Below, piece after piece: positions 42,158 to 51,237 of a stretch of 64,000 nucleotides of DNA. Both the position numbers and the translations under genes were made by a program. The stretch is from positions 62,001 to 126,000 of the forward strand of contig NZ_JNBQ01000004.1 of assembly GCF_001019615.1 (NCBI RefSeq). Reading direction: 5' to 3'. Origin of the DNA: Cellulosimicrobium funkei (lineage in GTDB: Bacteria; Actinomycetota; Actinomycetes; Actinomycetales; Cellulomonadaceae). The notes beneath the pieces were generated by a model. That model was not told the DNA's origin, searched no databases, and saw only the letters and a list, made by a program, of their open reading frames with translations. Within the stretch, counting starts at the first letter, position 1. The number at the start of each line of letters is the position of its first letter.

Positions 42158-42904
42158 TCACTTGAAGATGAGGTCGACGAGGATGTTGACCGAGTTCCAC
42201 ACGGACTGGCCCTTTCCTCGCGAGTAGTCCGTGTACAGGACGTGCACCGGGGCCTCGCGCCACGGCAGGCCGCTCTTGGCGAGCTGGTCGACGATCTCGC
42301 TCGCGTGCGCCATGCGGTCCTGCGTCATGTTCACGGCGAGCGCCGCGTCGCGACGCAGGACCCGGAGCCCGTTGTGCGCGTCGGAGAGCTTGAGGCCGGT
42401 CGTGGCGTTCGTGAACCACACGGCCGCGCGCAGGACCACCCGCTTGATCAGCCCCGGCTTGGTCCGCTCGTCGAGGAAGCGCGACCCGAAGATGATCGCG
42501 ACGTCCTCCGAGCGTGCCAGCTCGACCATGGCGACGGCGTCCGAGACCTGATGCTGGCCGTCGGCGTCGAACGTCACGAGGTAGGTGGCGCCGGGCTGCT
42601 CGCGCACGTACTCGATGCCGGTCTGCAGCGCGGCACCCTGACCGAGGTTCACCGCGTGGCGCAGGACGACGGCCCCCGCGGCGCGCGCCTGCTCTATCGA
42701 GTCGTCCGAGCTGCCGTCGTCGACGCACACGATGTGCGGGAACGTCGGCAGCGCGTCGCGGACGACGTCACCGATCACCGAACCCTCGTTGTACAAGGGG
42801 ATGACGAGCCAGGCGTCGTCGATCGGAGCCGGAGCCGGAGCCGCGTTCTCCGGGGTGCGGGCAGGCGCGTGCCCACGCGTCTGTGGCGGATGCATGACCC
42901 CCAT
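42158..42904 (-). CDS. DPM1/GtrB-like family 2 glycosyltransferase (polyprenyl-phosphate sugar synthase)
   Basis: Likely transfers a sugar from a nucleotide donor to a polyprenyl phosphate. The 248-residue protein has LVIPLYNEGSVIGDVVRDAL, VCVDDGSSDDS, NLGQGAALQTGIEY, TFDADGQHQVSDAVAM with the DxD metal site, and GSRFLDERTKPGLIKRVVLR, all typical of the DPM1/DPG-synthase group. No membrane helices are present, so the DUF2304 partner may tether it. ATG 42904 is tentative and ATG 42895 is an alternative; neither has a good ribosome site. A GtrA-family protein encoded at 34522 could flip the product. Confidence 0.9.
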   Translation of the reverse strand: MGVMHPPQTRGHAPARTPENAAPAPAPIDDAWLVIPLYNEGSVIGDVVRDALPTFPHIVCVDDGSSDDSIEQARAAGAVVLRHAVNLGQGAALQTGIEYVREQPGATYLVTFDADGQHQVSDAVAMVELARSEDVAIIFGSRFLDERTKPGLIKRVVLRAAVWFTNATTGLKLSDAHNGLRVLRRDAALAVNMTQDRMAHASEIVDQLAKSGLPWREAPVHVLYTDYSRGKGQSVWNSVNILVDLIFK

Positions 42905-43033
42905 TGTGACAGTTCCGTGGTCGCGTGGGTGACACGCGCGGGGTGCGCAACTCGCGCGGATCGGACGAAGCCGTGCACATACTGGCAGCCGTGGGCGAGC
43001 ATCGGGGCCTCGCCCGGTCGGAGGTGGCACGGG

Positions 43034-45934
43034 GTGTTCCGGGTACGCAGGGCGACGTCGCTCGTCGCAGGGGTGTCGGCCGGTGTCGTGGCGGTCGTGG
43101 GGTCGGTGGTCGTGCCCGTGCTCGGGACCGCGGCGGACGCCGCGGCAGCCCCGGTCGTGAGCAGCGCGCTGGTGCAGGCGAGCTCCGGTGCGCTCGCCGT
43201 CGGCGCCACCGAGGACAGCGAAGGACAGCCGGTCCTGGAGGAGGTCCCGCTCGATCCGGATCCGTCGCTCTCTGGACAGGACGAGGGAGCGGACGGTCCC
43301 GACGGCGCGACCCCGTTCGGGGGGACGACGGACGAGCAGGGCCGGCTGGGCACCGGCGGCGCGGGGGACGTCGTCCTCAGCGCCGAGACCGGCGCCGCCG
43401 GCGTGGTCGTCGTCGGTGTGACGTGGGAGCCTGGCACGGCGTCTGCCGACCTCGCCGTCGAGATCCGCACCCGCACAGGGTCGGACTGGTCGCCGTGGTC
43501 CGCGCTCGAGCAGGACCTGGCCGGCGCAGCCGAGAGCGACGGCGAACCGGTCCCCGACGCCCGGGACGGGACCGAGCCGTACCTCGCCGGCGAGGTCGAC
43601 GCGGTCGAGGTCGCGCTCCGCCACGAGCCCGGGGACGGGCCAGCCGACCCCCGCCTCGCCGTGGTCGGCACCGCCGCGACTTCCGCCGACGTCCCGGACC
43701 AGGGCCAGAGCGCCCCGGGCGACACGGGCACTGCGCCGGGTACCGAGCCGTCCGAACAGACGACGAGCGACCTGGACCTGGACCTGGGTGAGGTGAGCAC
43801 CGTCGCCTTCACACACCCGGGCGCGTCGGCGGCAGCCGCCGTCGTGCCGCAGGCCCCGCTCGCCGCAGCCGTGACACCCCGGCCGACCATCTACTCGCGC
43901 GCACAGTGGGGTGCGAACGAGGCCATCTCGACGTGGACGCCACAGCTCGGGCGGGTCGTCGGCGCGACGGTGCACCACACGGCGGGGACCAACAGCTACA
44001 CCGCGGCACAGGTGCCAGCGCTGATCCGGGGCATCTACGTCTACCACGCGCAGTCTCGCGGCTGGGGAGACATCGGCTACAACTTCCTCGTCGACAAGTA
44101 CGGTCGCGTGTGGGAGGGGCGCAAGGGCGGTGTCGATCGCGCGATCATCGCTGCGCACGCGTCCGGGGTGAACTCCGTGGCCTTCGGCGTGTCGTTCCTG
44201 GGCAACTACGACACCGCGACCGTCCCGCGCGGGGCCCTCAGCGCCGCCGCGCGCGTCATCGCGTGGAAGTTCTCGTTGCACGGCGTGACCGCCGGGACCA
44301 CGACGACGATCAACGGCGGGCGGCTCCCGACGGTCTTCGGGCATCGCGACGTCGGGCAGACGACGTGCCCCGGACAGTACCTCTACTCGAGACTTCCCGA
44401 GCTCCGGAACCTTGTCCGAGGACTCCAGGGCGACGCCGCCTCGCGGGTCTACCAGCGCGACCTCAACCGGGACGGGTTCCCCGACCTGGTCTCGCGGACG
44501 TCGACATCCCTCGCCCTCGCCACGGCCACGAGCGCCGGGTGGCAGCCGTCGACACAGATCGGCGGCGGGTGGGCCGGGTCCCGCACCATCGGCCCGGGGG
44601 ACTGGAACGGTGACGGCACACCCGATCTGCTCCGCATCGACTCCGGCGGCTCGATGTGGCTCTACCCGGGTCGTCCGGACGGCGCCTTCCAGGCTCCGCG
44701 CGTCATCTCCCGCGGATGGTCCGGTCTTGATGGTGTGACGGGCGGTCACGACTGGGACGGGGACGGTCGTGCGGACCTGCTGGCCCGGCGCAAGGCCGAC
44801 GGTGCGCTGATGCTCTACCCGTCGAACGGCAGCGGTGGGTTCGGCCCGGTGCGGAAGATCGGCGGTGGGTGGGGCGGCATGACTGCTCTCTCCACCATCG
44901 GGAAGCTCGGCGACGGGCGTCCCGCTCTCGTCGCGCGCCGGGCCGACGGGACGCTCCTCGTGTACCGGGGAGACGGCCGTGGTTCGTTCACCGGGTCGGC
45001 GCGTGTCGTCGGCGGGGGGTGGCAGGGAATGACCTCGATCGTCGGCGTCGGTGACATGAACGACGACGGGCTGGTAGACCTTGCGGCACGCGACGGCGCG
45101 GGTCGGCTCTGGCTCTATGTGGGCGACGGGGGCGGCGGGTATCGAGGGCGGTCCCAGCTCGGAACGGGGTGGACCGGGTTCTCCACGGTCGTGTCCACGT
45201 CGCGCTCCGGGAGGGGGCAGGACCTCTACGCGGTGCGTCGGGACGGGCTCCTTTTCCGATACCGGTACGACGGCCGTGGAGACTTCTCGCGCTTGGCTGC
45301 GTCCGGAGTCCCGGCGGCACCTGCCGTCGAAGCGATCGCTCCGGGAGACTGGGACGGCGATGGTCGTCCGGACCTCATCACGCGGCGGGCTGACGGCGAG
45401 ATGTACCTTCATGCGGGCACAGGATCCGGTTCCTTCGCCGCTGGTCGTCGCATCAGCGGTGGATGGCAGGTGATGGAACAGGTCATCGGCGTCGGCAACT
45501 GGACCGGAACCGGTGTCCCCAGCCTGATGGCGCTCGACCGTCACACGGGTCGGATCTACCTCTATCCCGGGGACGGGCGCGGCGGGTTCGCCCCGCGGAC
45601 GATCGTCGCCACAGGTGCTGGCTCGGTCGACCACCTCGTCGCCGCAGGACTGTGGCGTGGCGGGCGTGCCCCGGATCTGCTGACCCGCGACACATCGGGC
45701 TCGCTTCAGCTGCGCGCCGGGAACGGGGCAGCCCTGCTGGGGTCCCCGGTACGACTGGGCGGCGGCTGGCAGGCGTACTCCCGCATCGTGGGCGTCGGTG
45801 ACGTCGACGGTGACGCGCGCCCGGACCTCGTCGGTGTTCGACCTGACGGTTCGGTGATGCTCTATTCCGGGAACGGTCGTTCCGGCTTCTTCGGGTGGCG
45901 GGCGTACGGATCGGTCAGGGGTGTGGTGACGTGA
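43034..45934 (+). CDS. Secreted N-acetylmuramoyl-L-alanine amidase with C-terminal FG-GAP/VCBS-like repeats
   Basis: A 966-residue exported cell-wall enzyme. A signal peptide (about 1-37, FRVRRATSLVAGVSAGVVAV) precedes an acidic domain (about 60-240) found in actinobacterial amidases. The zinc amidase/PGRP domain spans about 285-460: RAQWGANE, H314/H315 in VHHTAG, WGDIGYNFLVD, H437 in GHRDV and C445 in TTCPG. About 500 residues of repeats follow, each near 48 residues with GDxxxDGxxDLLARRxDGxLxLY and GGGW, as in beta-propellers. GTG 43034 has GGAGG 9 bases upstream. The repeat half uses more A/T-ending codons than nearby genes. It converges on a SpoIID gene with the same repeats. Confidence 0.93.
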   Translation: MFRVRRATSLVAGVSAGVVAVVGSVVVPVLGTAADAAAAPVVSSALVQASSGALAVGATEDSEGQPVLEEVPLDPDPSLSGQDEGADGPDGATPFGGTTDEQGRLGTGGAGDVVLSAETGAAGVVVVGVTWEPGTASADLAVEIRTRTGSDWSPWSALEQDLAGAAESDGEPVPDARDGTEPYLAGEVDAVEVALRHEPGDGPADPRLAVVGTAATSADVPDQGQSAPGDTGTAPGTEPSEQTTSDLDLDLGEVSTVAFTHPGASAAAAVVPQAPLAAAVTPRPTIYSRAQWGANEAISTWTPQLGRVVGATVHHTAGTNSYTAAQVPALIRGIYVYHAQSRGWGDIGYNFLVDKYGRVWEGRKGGVDRAIIAAHASGVNSVAFGVSFLGNYDTATVPRGALSAAARVIAWKFSLHGVTAGTTTTINGGRLPTVFGHRDVGQTTCPGQYLYSRLPELRNLVRGLQGDAASRVYQRDLNRDGFPDLVSRTSTSLALATATSAGWQPSTQIGGGWAGSRTIGPGDWNGDGTPDLLRIDSGGSMWLYPGRPDGAFQAPRVISRGWSGLDGVTGGHDWDGDGRADLLARRKADGALMLYPSNGSGGFGPVRKIGGGWGGMTALSTIGKLGDGRPALVARRADGTLLVYRGDGRGSFTGSARVVGGGWQGMTSIVGVGDMNDDGLVDLAARDGAGRLWLYVGDGGGGYRGRSQLGTGWTGFSTVVSTSRSGRGQDLYAVRRDGLLFRYRYDGRGDFSRLAASGVPAAPAVEAIAPGDWDGDGRPDLITRRADGEMYLHAGTGSGSFAAGRRISGGWQVMEQVIGVGNWTGTGVPSLMALDRHTGRIYLYPGDGRGGFAPRTIVATGAGSVDHLVAAGLWRGGRAPDLLTRDTSGSLQLRAGNGAALLGSPVRLGGGWQAYSRIVGVGDVDGDARPDLVGVRPDGSVMLYSGNGRSGFFGWRAYGSVRGVVT

Positions 45935-45940
45935 CCCCGC

Positions 45941-47941
45941 TCAGCGCAGGAGGTCGTACGTCTGCCAGTTGCTGCTGATGGGGACACCTGGGTTGACGTT
46001 GCCGCCACCCGTCCAGGTGTAGAGGTGCAGCACACCGTCAGCGCGTGCGGCAAGGATGTCCTGCGAGCCGTCGCCGCTCCAGTCACCGCTGACGGTCAGG
46101 TAGGTCATGTCCTGCCAGTTCCTTCCGAGAAGCCGTGCCTCACGCACACCGCCGCTCCCGTTGCCGGCGTAGAGGAGAAGGCTCCCGTCCGCGTGCCGGG
46201 CGAGCAGGTCCGCGATGCCGTCGCCGTTCAGGTCGCCCGCGCCGAGCAGGGCACTCATAGCCTGCCAGTTGTTGCTGACCCCGCCCCGGAGGGCGAACGT
46301 CCCGTCGCCCCGACCTGCGTAGAGGAGGAGGCGGCCCGCGGGGTCGATCGCCACGAGGTCCGCCATACCGTCCCTGGTCAGGTCGCCGGGGACGGCGATG
46401 TGTCGCATCGCACCCCAACCTCCCCCGACCCGGGTCCGCGTCCCGACACCGCCGGAGCCGTTCGTCCGGTAGACGTAGAGGTAGCCGCTGCCGTCCACCG
46501 CCACGATGTCGGGGTTGCCGTCTCCGGTCAGGTCCGCGCCACGCTCGACGAACCGCATGGCCTGCCAACCGCCACCGATGTCCCGTGGACCGCTGGCGAA
46601 GCCCCCTGCGCCGTCGGACTCGTAGACCATGAGCCGACCGTCCGGGCGGCGGGCGAGCAGATCGGACCGGCCGTCGGCGGTGAAGTCGGAGTCGAGCCGG
46701 GAGCTCCCGGTCACCTTCCACCAGGTGCTTCGGAGCCCGAAGGCCGTCCGGAACTGTGCTCCCGTGACGGTCGTGCTCCCGGTGGTCCCGGACACGGTCA
46801 CGGACTCGACGCGCCCGCTCCACTCGCCCGCACCCGAGCGGCGCGTCACGGTGAGCGTGCGGGGCGTTCCGACGGCAGGGTAGGCAGCACGGATCGAGGC
46901 AGGCGTGACGGACACCCGCCACGCGTGCACCGGGTTCCCGACGGCGTCCCACGGGTCACGCTTCGCGACGAGGTACGGCTGGCTGCCCGGCGCCGTCCAC
47001 CCGCCGTTCGACGAGCTGAACTGGGTGAAGGCTGGTGCACCGCCGTACGTGCGGATCTGGTTGGCCGTGTCCGTGATCGCCGTGTTCGTGCTCGCCTGCT
47101 CGTTCGTCGACTGGAGGGTCCCGGACGAGGAGTACGACCGGTAACCCGCGTACACCTGGCAGGACGTGGTGTCGCACGTGTCCCACGCACGCGCGGTGCT
47201 CCTCGCGCGGTCCTGCGCGGCGTAGGTACGTGCGGCGACGGACTGCGCACGCAGCGCGTCCGCCGGCCAGCTCGCGGGGGACTCCGCGGGCACGACCGAG
47301 CGGAGGTAGCTCTCCATGGGGACGACGTTCACCGTCCGGAGGTTCGGCGACGCACCGTCATCGATGGCGCGGAGGCTGCCGCGGTACTCCCGCTGCGTCC
47401 CGTCGGGACGGACGAGGCGAATCGAGCCGGCCGTCGCCGACACGGTGACGGGAGCGCGCATCGCCGAGCCTGCAGCGCGCCACGTCCCCGAAACGAGACC
47501 GTAGGCGACCATCCCGGCGGACGTACGGACGATCCGCCACTGGCTCACTGACACCCCGGAGATGGCGAGCGCGCGCGTCGCACCGTTCCCGTCCGTGGTC
47601 GTCATCCCGCTGCTGGCGACGAACCGGACGTCGTCGTCGGTGTCGGCCATGATGAGCACTCGGAGCGCGGTGTTGGCGATGGTCGCCCGACTGGTTCCCG
47701 GGTAGTAGAAGTCGAGGATCGTCTGATAGCCGACGCCCTGGGACGCGGCCCCGCGCGCTCCGTACTGGGACATGCCGATCCCGTGACCGTAACCACGGCC
47801 CGCGAGCGTGATGCTGCCGGTTCCAGGGATCGTGACGCGCTCGACCACCGTCGTGGCAGCCGTCACGGGCGCCACGAACCCGACAGGAACGAGGAGCGCG
47901 ACGACCGTCGCGACCCCGGCAAGACGTCCAGACCACCGCAC
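45941..47941 (-). CDS. Secreted SpoIID/LytB-domain protein with C-terminal FG-GAP/VCBS-like repeats
   Basis: A 666-residue exported protein. After a signal peptide (about 1-28, ending VTAA) comes GRGYGHGIGMSQYGARGAA and the SpoIID core with RTVNVVPMESYLRSVVPAE and SWPADALRAQSVAARTYA, up to about residue 400. SpoIID of spore formers is a lytic transglycosylase acting on denuded glycan, and LytB modulates an amidase; this organism type does not form endospores. The last 250 residues are repeats nearly identical in style to those of the facing amidase. GTG start behind GGAAGGAAGG; a TAGCCT -10 lies at plus 47965-47970. Only six bases separate the two genes. Confidence 0.92.
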   Translation of the reverse strand: MRWSGRLAGVATVVALLVPVGFVAPVTAATTVVERVTIPGTGSITLAGRGYGHGIGMSQYGARGAASQGVGYQTILDFYYPGTSRATIANTALRVLIMADTDDDVRFVASSGMTTTDGNGATRALAISGVSVSQWRIVRTSAGMVAYGLVSGTWRAAGSAMRAPVTVSATAGSIRLVRPDGTQREYRGSLRAIDDGASPNLRTVNVVPMESYLRSVVPAESPASWPADALRAQSVAARTYAAQDRARSTARAWDTCDTTSCQVYAGYRSYSSSGTLQSTNEQASTNTAITDTANQIRTYGGAPAFTQFSSSNGGWTAPGSQPYLVAKRDPWDAVGNPVHAWRVSVTPASIRAAYPAVGTPRTLTVTRRSGAGEWSGRVESVTVSGTTGSTTVTGAQFRTAFGLRSTWWKVTGSSRLDSDFTADGRSDLLARRPDGRLMVYESDGAGGFASGPRDIGGGWQAMRFVERGADLTGDGNPDIVAVDGSGYLYVYRTNGSGGVGTRTRVGGGWGAMRHIAVPGDLTRDGMADLVAIDPAGRLLLYAGRGDGTFALRGGVSNNWQAMSALLGAGDLNGDGIADLLARHADGSLLLYAGNGSGGVREARLLGRNWQDMTYLTVSGDWSGDGSQDILAARADGVLHLYTWTGGGNVNPGVPISSNWQTYDLLR

Positions 47942-47994
47942 GTGCGCACCTTCCTTCCTCTTCGAGGCTAAGCCTGAGAGGGGCGGCGCGCGCG

Positions 47995-48027
47995 AGCGGA
48001 GGGGTCGCCGCAGCGACCCCGTCCGCT
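47995..48027 (-). terminator. Stem-loop after legC
   Basis: AGCGGAGGGGTCGC (47995-48008) pairs with 48013-48027 around a CGCA loop with one bulged G (48021). It lies 8 bases past the legC stop and would end the six-gene legionaminate transcript. Confidence 0.7.
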
Positions 48028-48035
48028 TGCGTGGT

Positions 48036-49190
48036 TCAGGAGCGGGCGGCGAGGAACTCGATCGTCGTCTCGATCACGCGGTCCTGCTCGCTCTCGGTGA
48101 GCTCGAAGGAGCACGGCAGAGAGAGCCCACGTTCGAACAGGTCGACGGCGACCTCACCGCCGAGGCGCTCGGCCCCGGACCACGGCGGCTGGACGTGCAG
48201 TGGCCGCCACAGCGGCCGCGCCCCGATGCCTGCCTTCTCGAGGTGCGCGAGGAGCTCGTCCCGGAGCGTCTCGCCGCCGTCGGCGGGCACGAGCACCGAG
48301 TAGAGCCAGTAGGTGGCGTCGAGACCCGGGATGCGCGGAGGCGTCGTCAGCCCGCTACCGGCGAGCGCACCGTCGTACCGGGCGGCGACCTCCTGGCGTC
48401 GTCCGACGAGCTGGTCCAGGCGTTCGAGCTGCGCGACGCCGAGGGCGGACGCGATGTTGGTCAGGCGGTAGTTGAACCCGACCTCGTCGTGGAGATACCC
48501 CACGGCGGGGACCTTCGCCTGGGTCGACAGGTGACGGGCGCGGGCGGCCAGGCGCGCGTCGTCGGTGACGAGCATGCCGCCACCGCCGGTGGTCACGATC
48601 TTGTTCCCGTTGAACGAGAACGCGCCCACGGTACCGACGGTGCCGGTGTGCCGACCGGCGAGCGGCCCGTCCGACCAGCGTGCGCCGAGCGACTCGGCAG
48701 CGTCCTCGACGAGTGCGACGCCGTGCTCGGCGCAGAACTCGACCAGGCGGTCGATACGGGCGGGCTGACCGAGGATGTGGACGACCTCGATCGCTGCGGG
48801 CAGCGGGCGACCGCTCCGGAGCCGCCCCTCGAGGTCCTCCAGGAGGAGGTCCTCGTCGATGTTCCACGTCACGCGCTCGCTGTCCACGAGGAGGGGGCGT
48901 CCGCCGACATAGGCGACCGGGTTGGCTGACCCTACGAAGGTGAAGTCAGCCACTGCGACCTCGGCGTCCCGCGGGACGTCGAGTGCTGCGAACGCGAGGT
49001 GCAGCGCGGCGGTGCCGGACGCGCACGCCACGGCGTGCTCGGCCCCGACGGCGTCCGCGAAGCGGTGCTCGAACTCGGTGACGAACGGACCGACCGAGGA
49101 CACGAAGCCGGAACGGACGGCCTCGGTGACGCGCTCGATCTCGTGCTCGGTGATGCTCGGGACGGCGAGCGGGATGGTCGCGGCGCTCAT
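48036..49190 (-). CDS. legC: LegC: PLP-dependent aminotransferase of legionaminic acid synthesis (DegT/DnrJ/EryC1 family)
   Basis: Adds the 4-amino group to the 4-keto sugar nucleotide made by LegB. The 384-residue protein has ACASGTAALHLAF (phosphate binding), EDAAESLGARW with the PLP-pairing acid, the Schiff-base lysine in FSFNGNKIVTTGGGGM, and GFNYRLTNIASALG. The start region IPLAVPSITEHEIERV followed by SGFVSSVGPFV is typical of LegC-type enzymes. Its ATG overlaps the legB stop. It is the last gene of a tightly overlapping six-gene operon with every other legionaminate function, which gives the specific assignment; alone it could only be called a sugar aminotransferase. Confidence 0.88.
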   Translation of the reverse strand: MSAATIPLAVPSITEHEIERVTEAVRSGFVSSVGPFVTEFEHRFADAVGAEHAVACASGTAALHLAFAALDVPRDAEVAVADFTFVGSANPVAYVGGRPLLVDSERVTWNIDEDLLLEDLEGRLRSGRPLPAAIEVVHILGQPARIDRLVEFCAEHGVALVEDAAESLGARWSDGPLAGRHTGTVGTVGAFSFNGNKIVTTGGGGMLVTDDARLAARARHLSTQAKVPAVGYLHDEVGFNYRLTNIASALGVAQLERLDQLVGRRQEVAARYDGALAGSGLTTPPRIPGLDATYWLYSVLVPADGGETLRDELLAHLEKAGIGARPLWRPLHVQPPWSGAERLGGEVAVDLFERGLSLPCSFELTESEQDRVIETTIEFLAARS

Positions 49191-50182
49191 CGGTGGTAGA
49201 TCGCCGCCTTCTCGACGTCGACGCGACCGCTGAGCCACTCCGCCGTGCGGCGCAGGCCCTCCTCGAGCGACGTCTGCGGGGTCCAGTCCAGGAGCTCGGC
49301 GGCCTGCGAGGGGTCCGACAGGAGCACCTCGACCTCGGAGCCGTCGGGGCGCATGCGCTGCTCCTCGGACACCACCTTCGCCTGGGAGCCTGTCACGGTG
49401 GTGCAGAGGTCGAACGTCTCCTCGATGGAGACGGTACGCCCGGTGCCGAGCTGGACGACGGTGCCCGGGTCGAGCGCCGTGCCTGCTGCGCGGACGAAGC
49501 CGTCCACGGTGTCGGCGACGTACGTGAAGTCGCGCCGGGGCGACAGGGCCCCGAGGTGAACCTCCTCCACGCCCGCGAGGAGCTGGTTGAGGATCGTGGG
49601 GATCACGGCGCGGGTCGACTGCCGAGGGCCGAAAGTGTTGAACGGCCGCAGCACGGTTACCGGCGTCTCGAACGAGAGCGCGTACGACTCGCAGAGCTTG
49701 TCGGCGGCGATCTTCGTGGCGCTGTAAGGAGACTGGCCGCGCAGCGGGTGCGACACCGTGATCGGGACGGTGTCGGGCGTGCCGTAGACCTCCGACGTCG
49801 AGGTGTGCACGAGCCGCGGCGTGCCCTCGGCGCGCACGGCTTCCAGCACGTTGAGCGTGCCGGTGACGTTCGTGTCGACGTACGAGCGGGGGGCGACGTA
49901 CGAGTACGGGATGGCGATGAGCGCGGCGAGGTGCAGCACGACGTCGGCGCCGCGGACGAGGGCGCGCACGTGCTCGGCGTCGCGGATGTCGCCGAGCTGC
50001 ACATCGACGTCGGAGCGGACGGGAGAATCGTCCAGCCATCCCGCGGAACCGTTCGAGTTGTACAGGCACATCGCGCGAACGTCGGCGCCGTCCGCGGCGA
50101 GGCGCTCGACGAGGTGGCTCCCGATGAAGCCGTCGGCGCCCGTCACCAGGACGGTCTTCCCGGACAGAGTTTCCCAGCTCAC
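49187..50182 (-). CDS. legB: LegB: NAD-dependent sugar-nucleotide 4,6-dehydratase
   Basis: An extended-SDR enzyme of 331 residues that removes water from nucleotide-linked GlcNAc to form the 4-keto-6-deoxy sugar. TVLVTGADGFIGSHLVERL binds NAD; TSTSEVYGT, with the Tyr-Lys pair in YSATKIAADKLCESY, forms the active site, and RPFNTFGPRQSTRAVIPTI is typical of the LegB branch. In Campylobacter LegB acts on GDP-GlcNAc; the neighbouring PtmE homologue suggests the same here. It overlaps ptmE upstream and legC downstream by four bases each. Confidence 0.88.
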   Translation of the reverse strand: MSWETLSGKTVLVTGADGFIGSHLVERLAADGADVRAMCLYNSNGSAGWLDDSPVRSDVDVQLGDIRDAEHVRALVRGADVVLHLAALIAIPYSYVAPRSYVDTNVTGTLNVLEAVRAEGTPRLVHTSTSEVYGTPDTVPITVSHPLRGQSPYSATKIAADKLCESYALSFETPVTVLRPFNTFGPRQSTRAVIPTILNQLLAGVEEVHLGALSPRRDFTYVADTVDGFVRAAGTALDPGTVVQLGTGRTVSIEETFDLCTTVTGSQAKVVSEEQRMRPDGSEVEVLLSDPSQAAELLDWTPQTSLEEGLRRTAEWLSGRVDVEKAAIYHR

Positions 50183-51237
50183 TGCATACCCCTAGCTCTC
50201 GCGAGGTCGCGAGGTGTTCCGACATCGATCCAGTCTGATTCCATGGCCCACGCACCCACGCCGTGTCCGCCGCGGAGGCACGCCTCGACCAGGTCGGGCA
50301 TCGTGCTCGGGCGGCCTCGTGGCACGAGGTTCAGCACCTCCGGGGAGAGTGCGTAGATCCCCGCGTTGACCTCCACGTCGAGGACCGGCTTCTCCACGAG
50401 GCCCGTGACGAGGTGGTCGTCGCCGCGCTCGACGACGCCGAAGGGCACCTGGTGCTCGTAGCGTCGCGTCGCGACCGTCACCGCGTGCCCCCGGGCGCGG
50501 TGCGTGTCGAGCAGGTCCCCGACCTCGAACTGCGCCATGAGGTCGGCGTTGGTCACGACGAGCGGGGCGTCCGGCAGCTCGCCGTGCGGCAGCAGGCCGA
50601 GCGACCCGGCGGTCCCCAGCGGCATCTCCGGGTCCTCGTGCACGTACTCGATCCGTGCGCCGACCCCGGAGCCGTCGCCGAGCCGGTCGACGATCTTGTC
50701 GGCGAGATAGTTCACGGTCACGTAGACCTGCGAGACTCCGCCGCTCACGAGGTTGAGGATGATCCACTCGATGATGGGTCGACCCGCGATCGGGACGAGC
50801 GGCTTGGGCGTGTGCTGCGTGAGCTCGCCGAGCCGCACGCCACGGCCTCCCGCCATCACGACGGCGACGTTCGGCCGGGCCTCCCGGCCGGCGATGTCCG
50901 CCAGCGTGTGCAGGCCGACAACGTGCCCCGCCGCGTCCAGGACCGGGAGCTGCTCGAGCCGGGTGGCGCGCATGATGTCCAGAGCGTGCGCACGGCTGGT
51001 CCCCTCCGGGACCGTGGTCGGCGTCCGGGAGGCGAGCCCGAGCGCCGGAGTAGCGAGCGTCGCTCCGGCGAGGATCCCGCGCCGGACGTCGCCGTCCGTG
51101 AGCACGCCCGCGAGGGAGCCGTCGGTGTTCACCAGGACGGCAATCTCGTGGCCTGACTTGTCCATGAGCGACATCGCGTCGCCCAGCGTCGCCGAGGCGT
51201 CGGTGACGAACTCACCGACCTGCGCCGGTCGCGTCAC
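50179..51237 (-). CDS. ptmE: PtmE-type CBS-domain nucleotidyltransferase (glucosamine-1-phosphate guanylyltransferase)
   Basis: Activates the amino sugar as its GDP derivative, the step that distinguishes the GDP-linked legionaminate route. The 352-residue protein has two N-terminal CBS motifs (about 5-110: VLTDGDVRRGIL, VVGLHTLADIAG) and a C-terminal nucleotidyltransferase with VAVVMAGGRGVRLGELTQ, TPKPLVPIAGRPIIEWII and NADLMAQF. This CBS-plus-transferase fusion is the PtmE architecture. GTG 51237 sits behind GGAAGGAGAG and overlaps the legG stop (GTGA). GDP specificity is inferred from the family. Confidence 0.87.
   Translation of the reverse strand: MTRPAQVGEFVTDASATLGDAMSLMDKSGHEIAVLVNTDGSLAGVLTDGDVRRGILAGATLATPALGLASRTPTTVPEGTSRAHALDIMRATRLEQLPVLDAAGHVVGLHTLADIAGREARPNVAVVMAGGRGVRLGELTQHTPKPLVPIAGRPIIEWIILNLVSGGVSQVYVTVNYLADKIVDRLGDGSGVGARIEYVHEDPEMPLGTAGSLGLLPHGELPDAPLVVTNADLMAQFEVGDLLDTHRARGHAVTVATRRYEHQVPFGVVERGDDHLVTGLVEKPVLDVEVNAGIYALSPEVLNLVPRGRPSTMPDLVEACLRGGHGVGAWAMESDWIDVGTPRDLARARGMQ

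Noticed and set aside
42905-45634. In-frame upstream extension of the DPM-type GT2 to about 1158 codons
   Set aside because: It runs antisense to the amidase gene and shows no domain; the GT2 fold begins just after ATG 42904.
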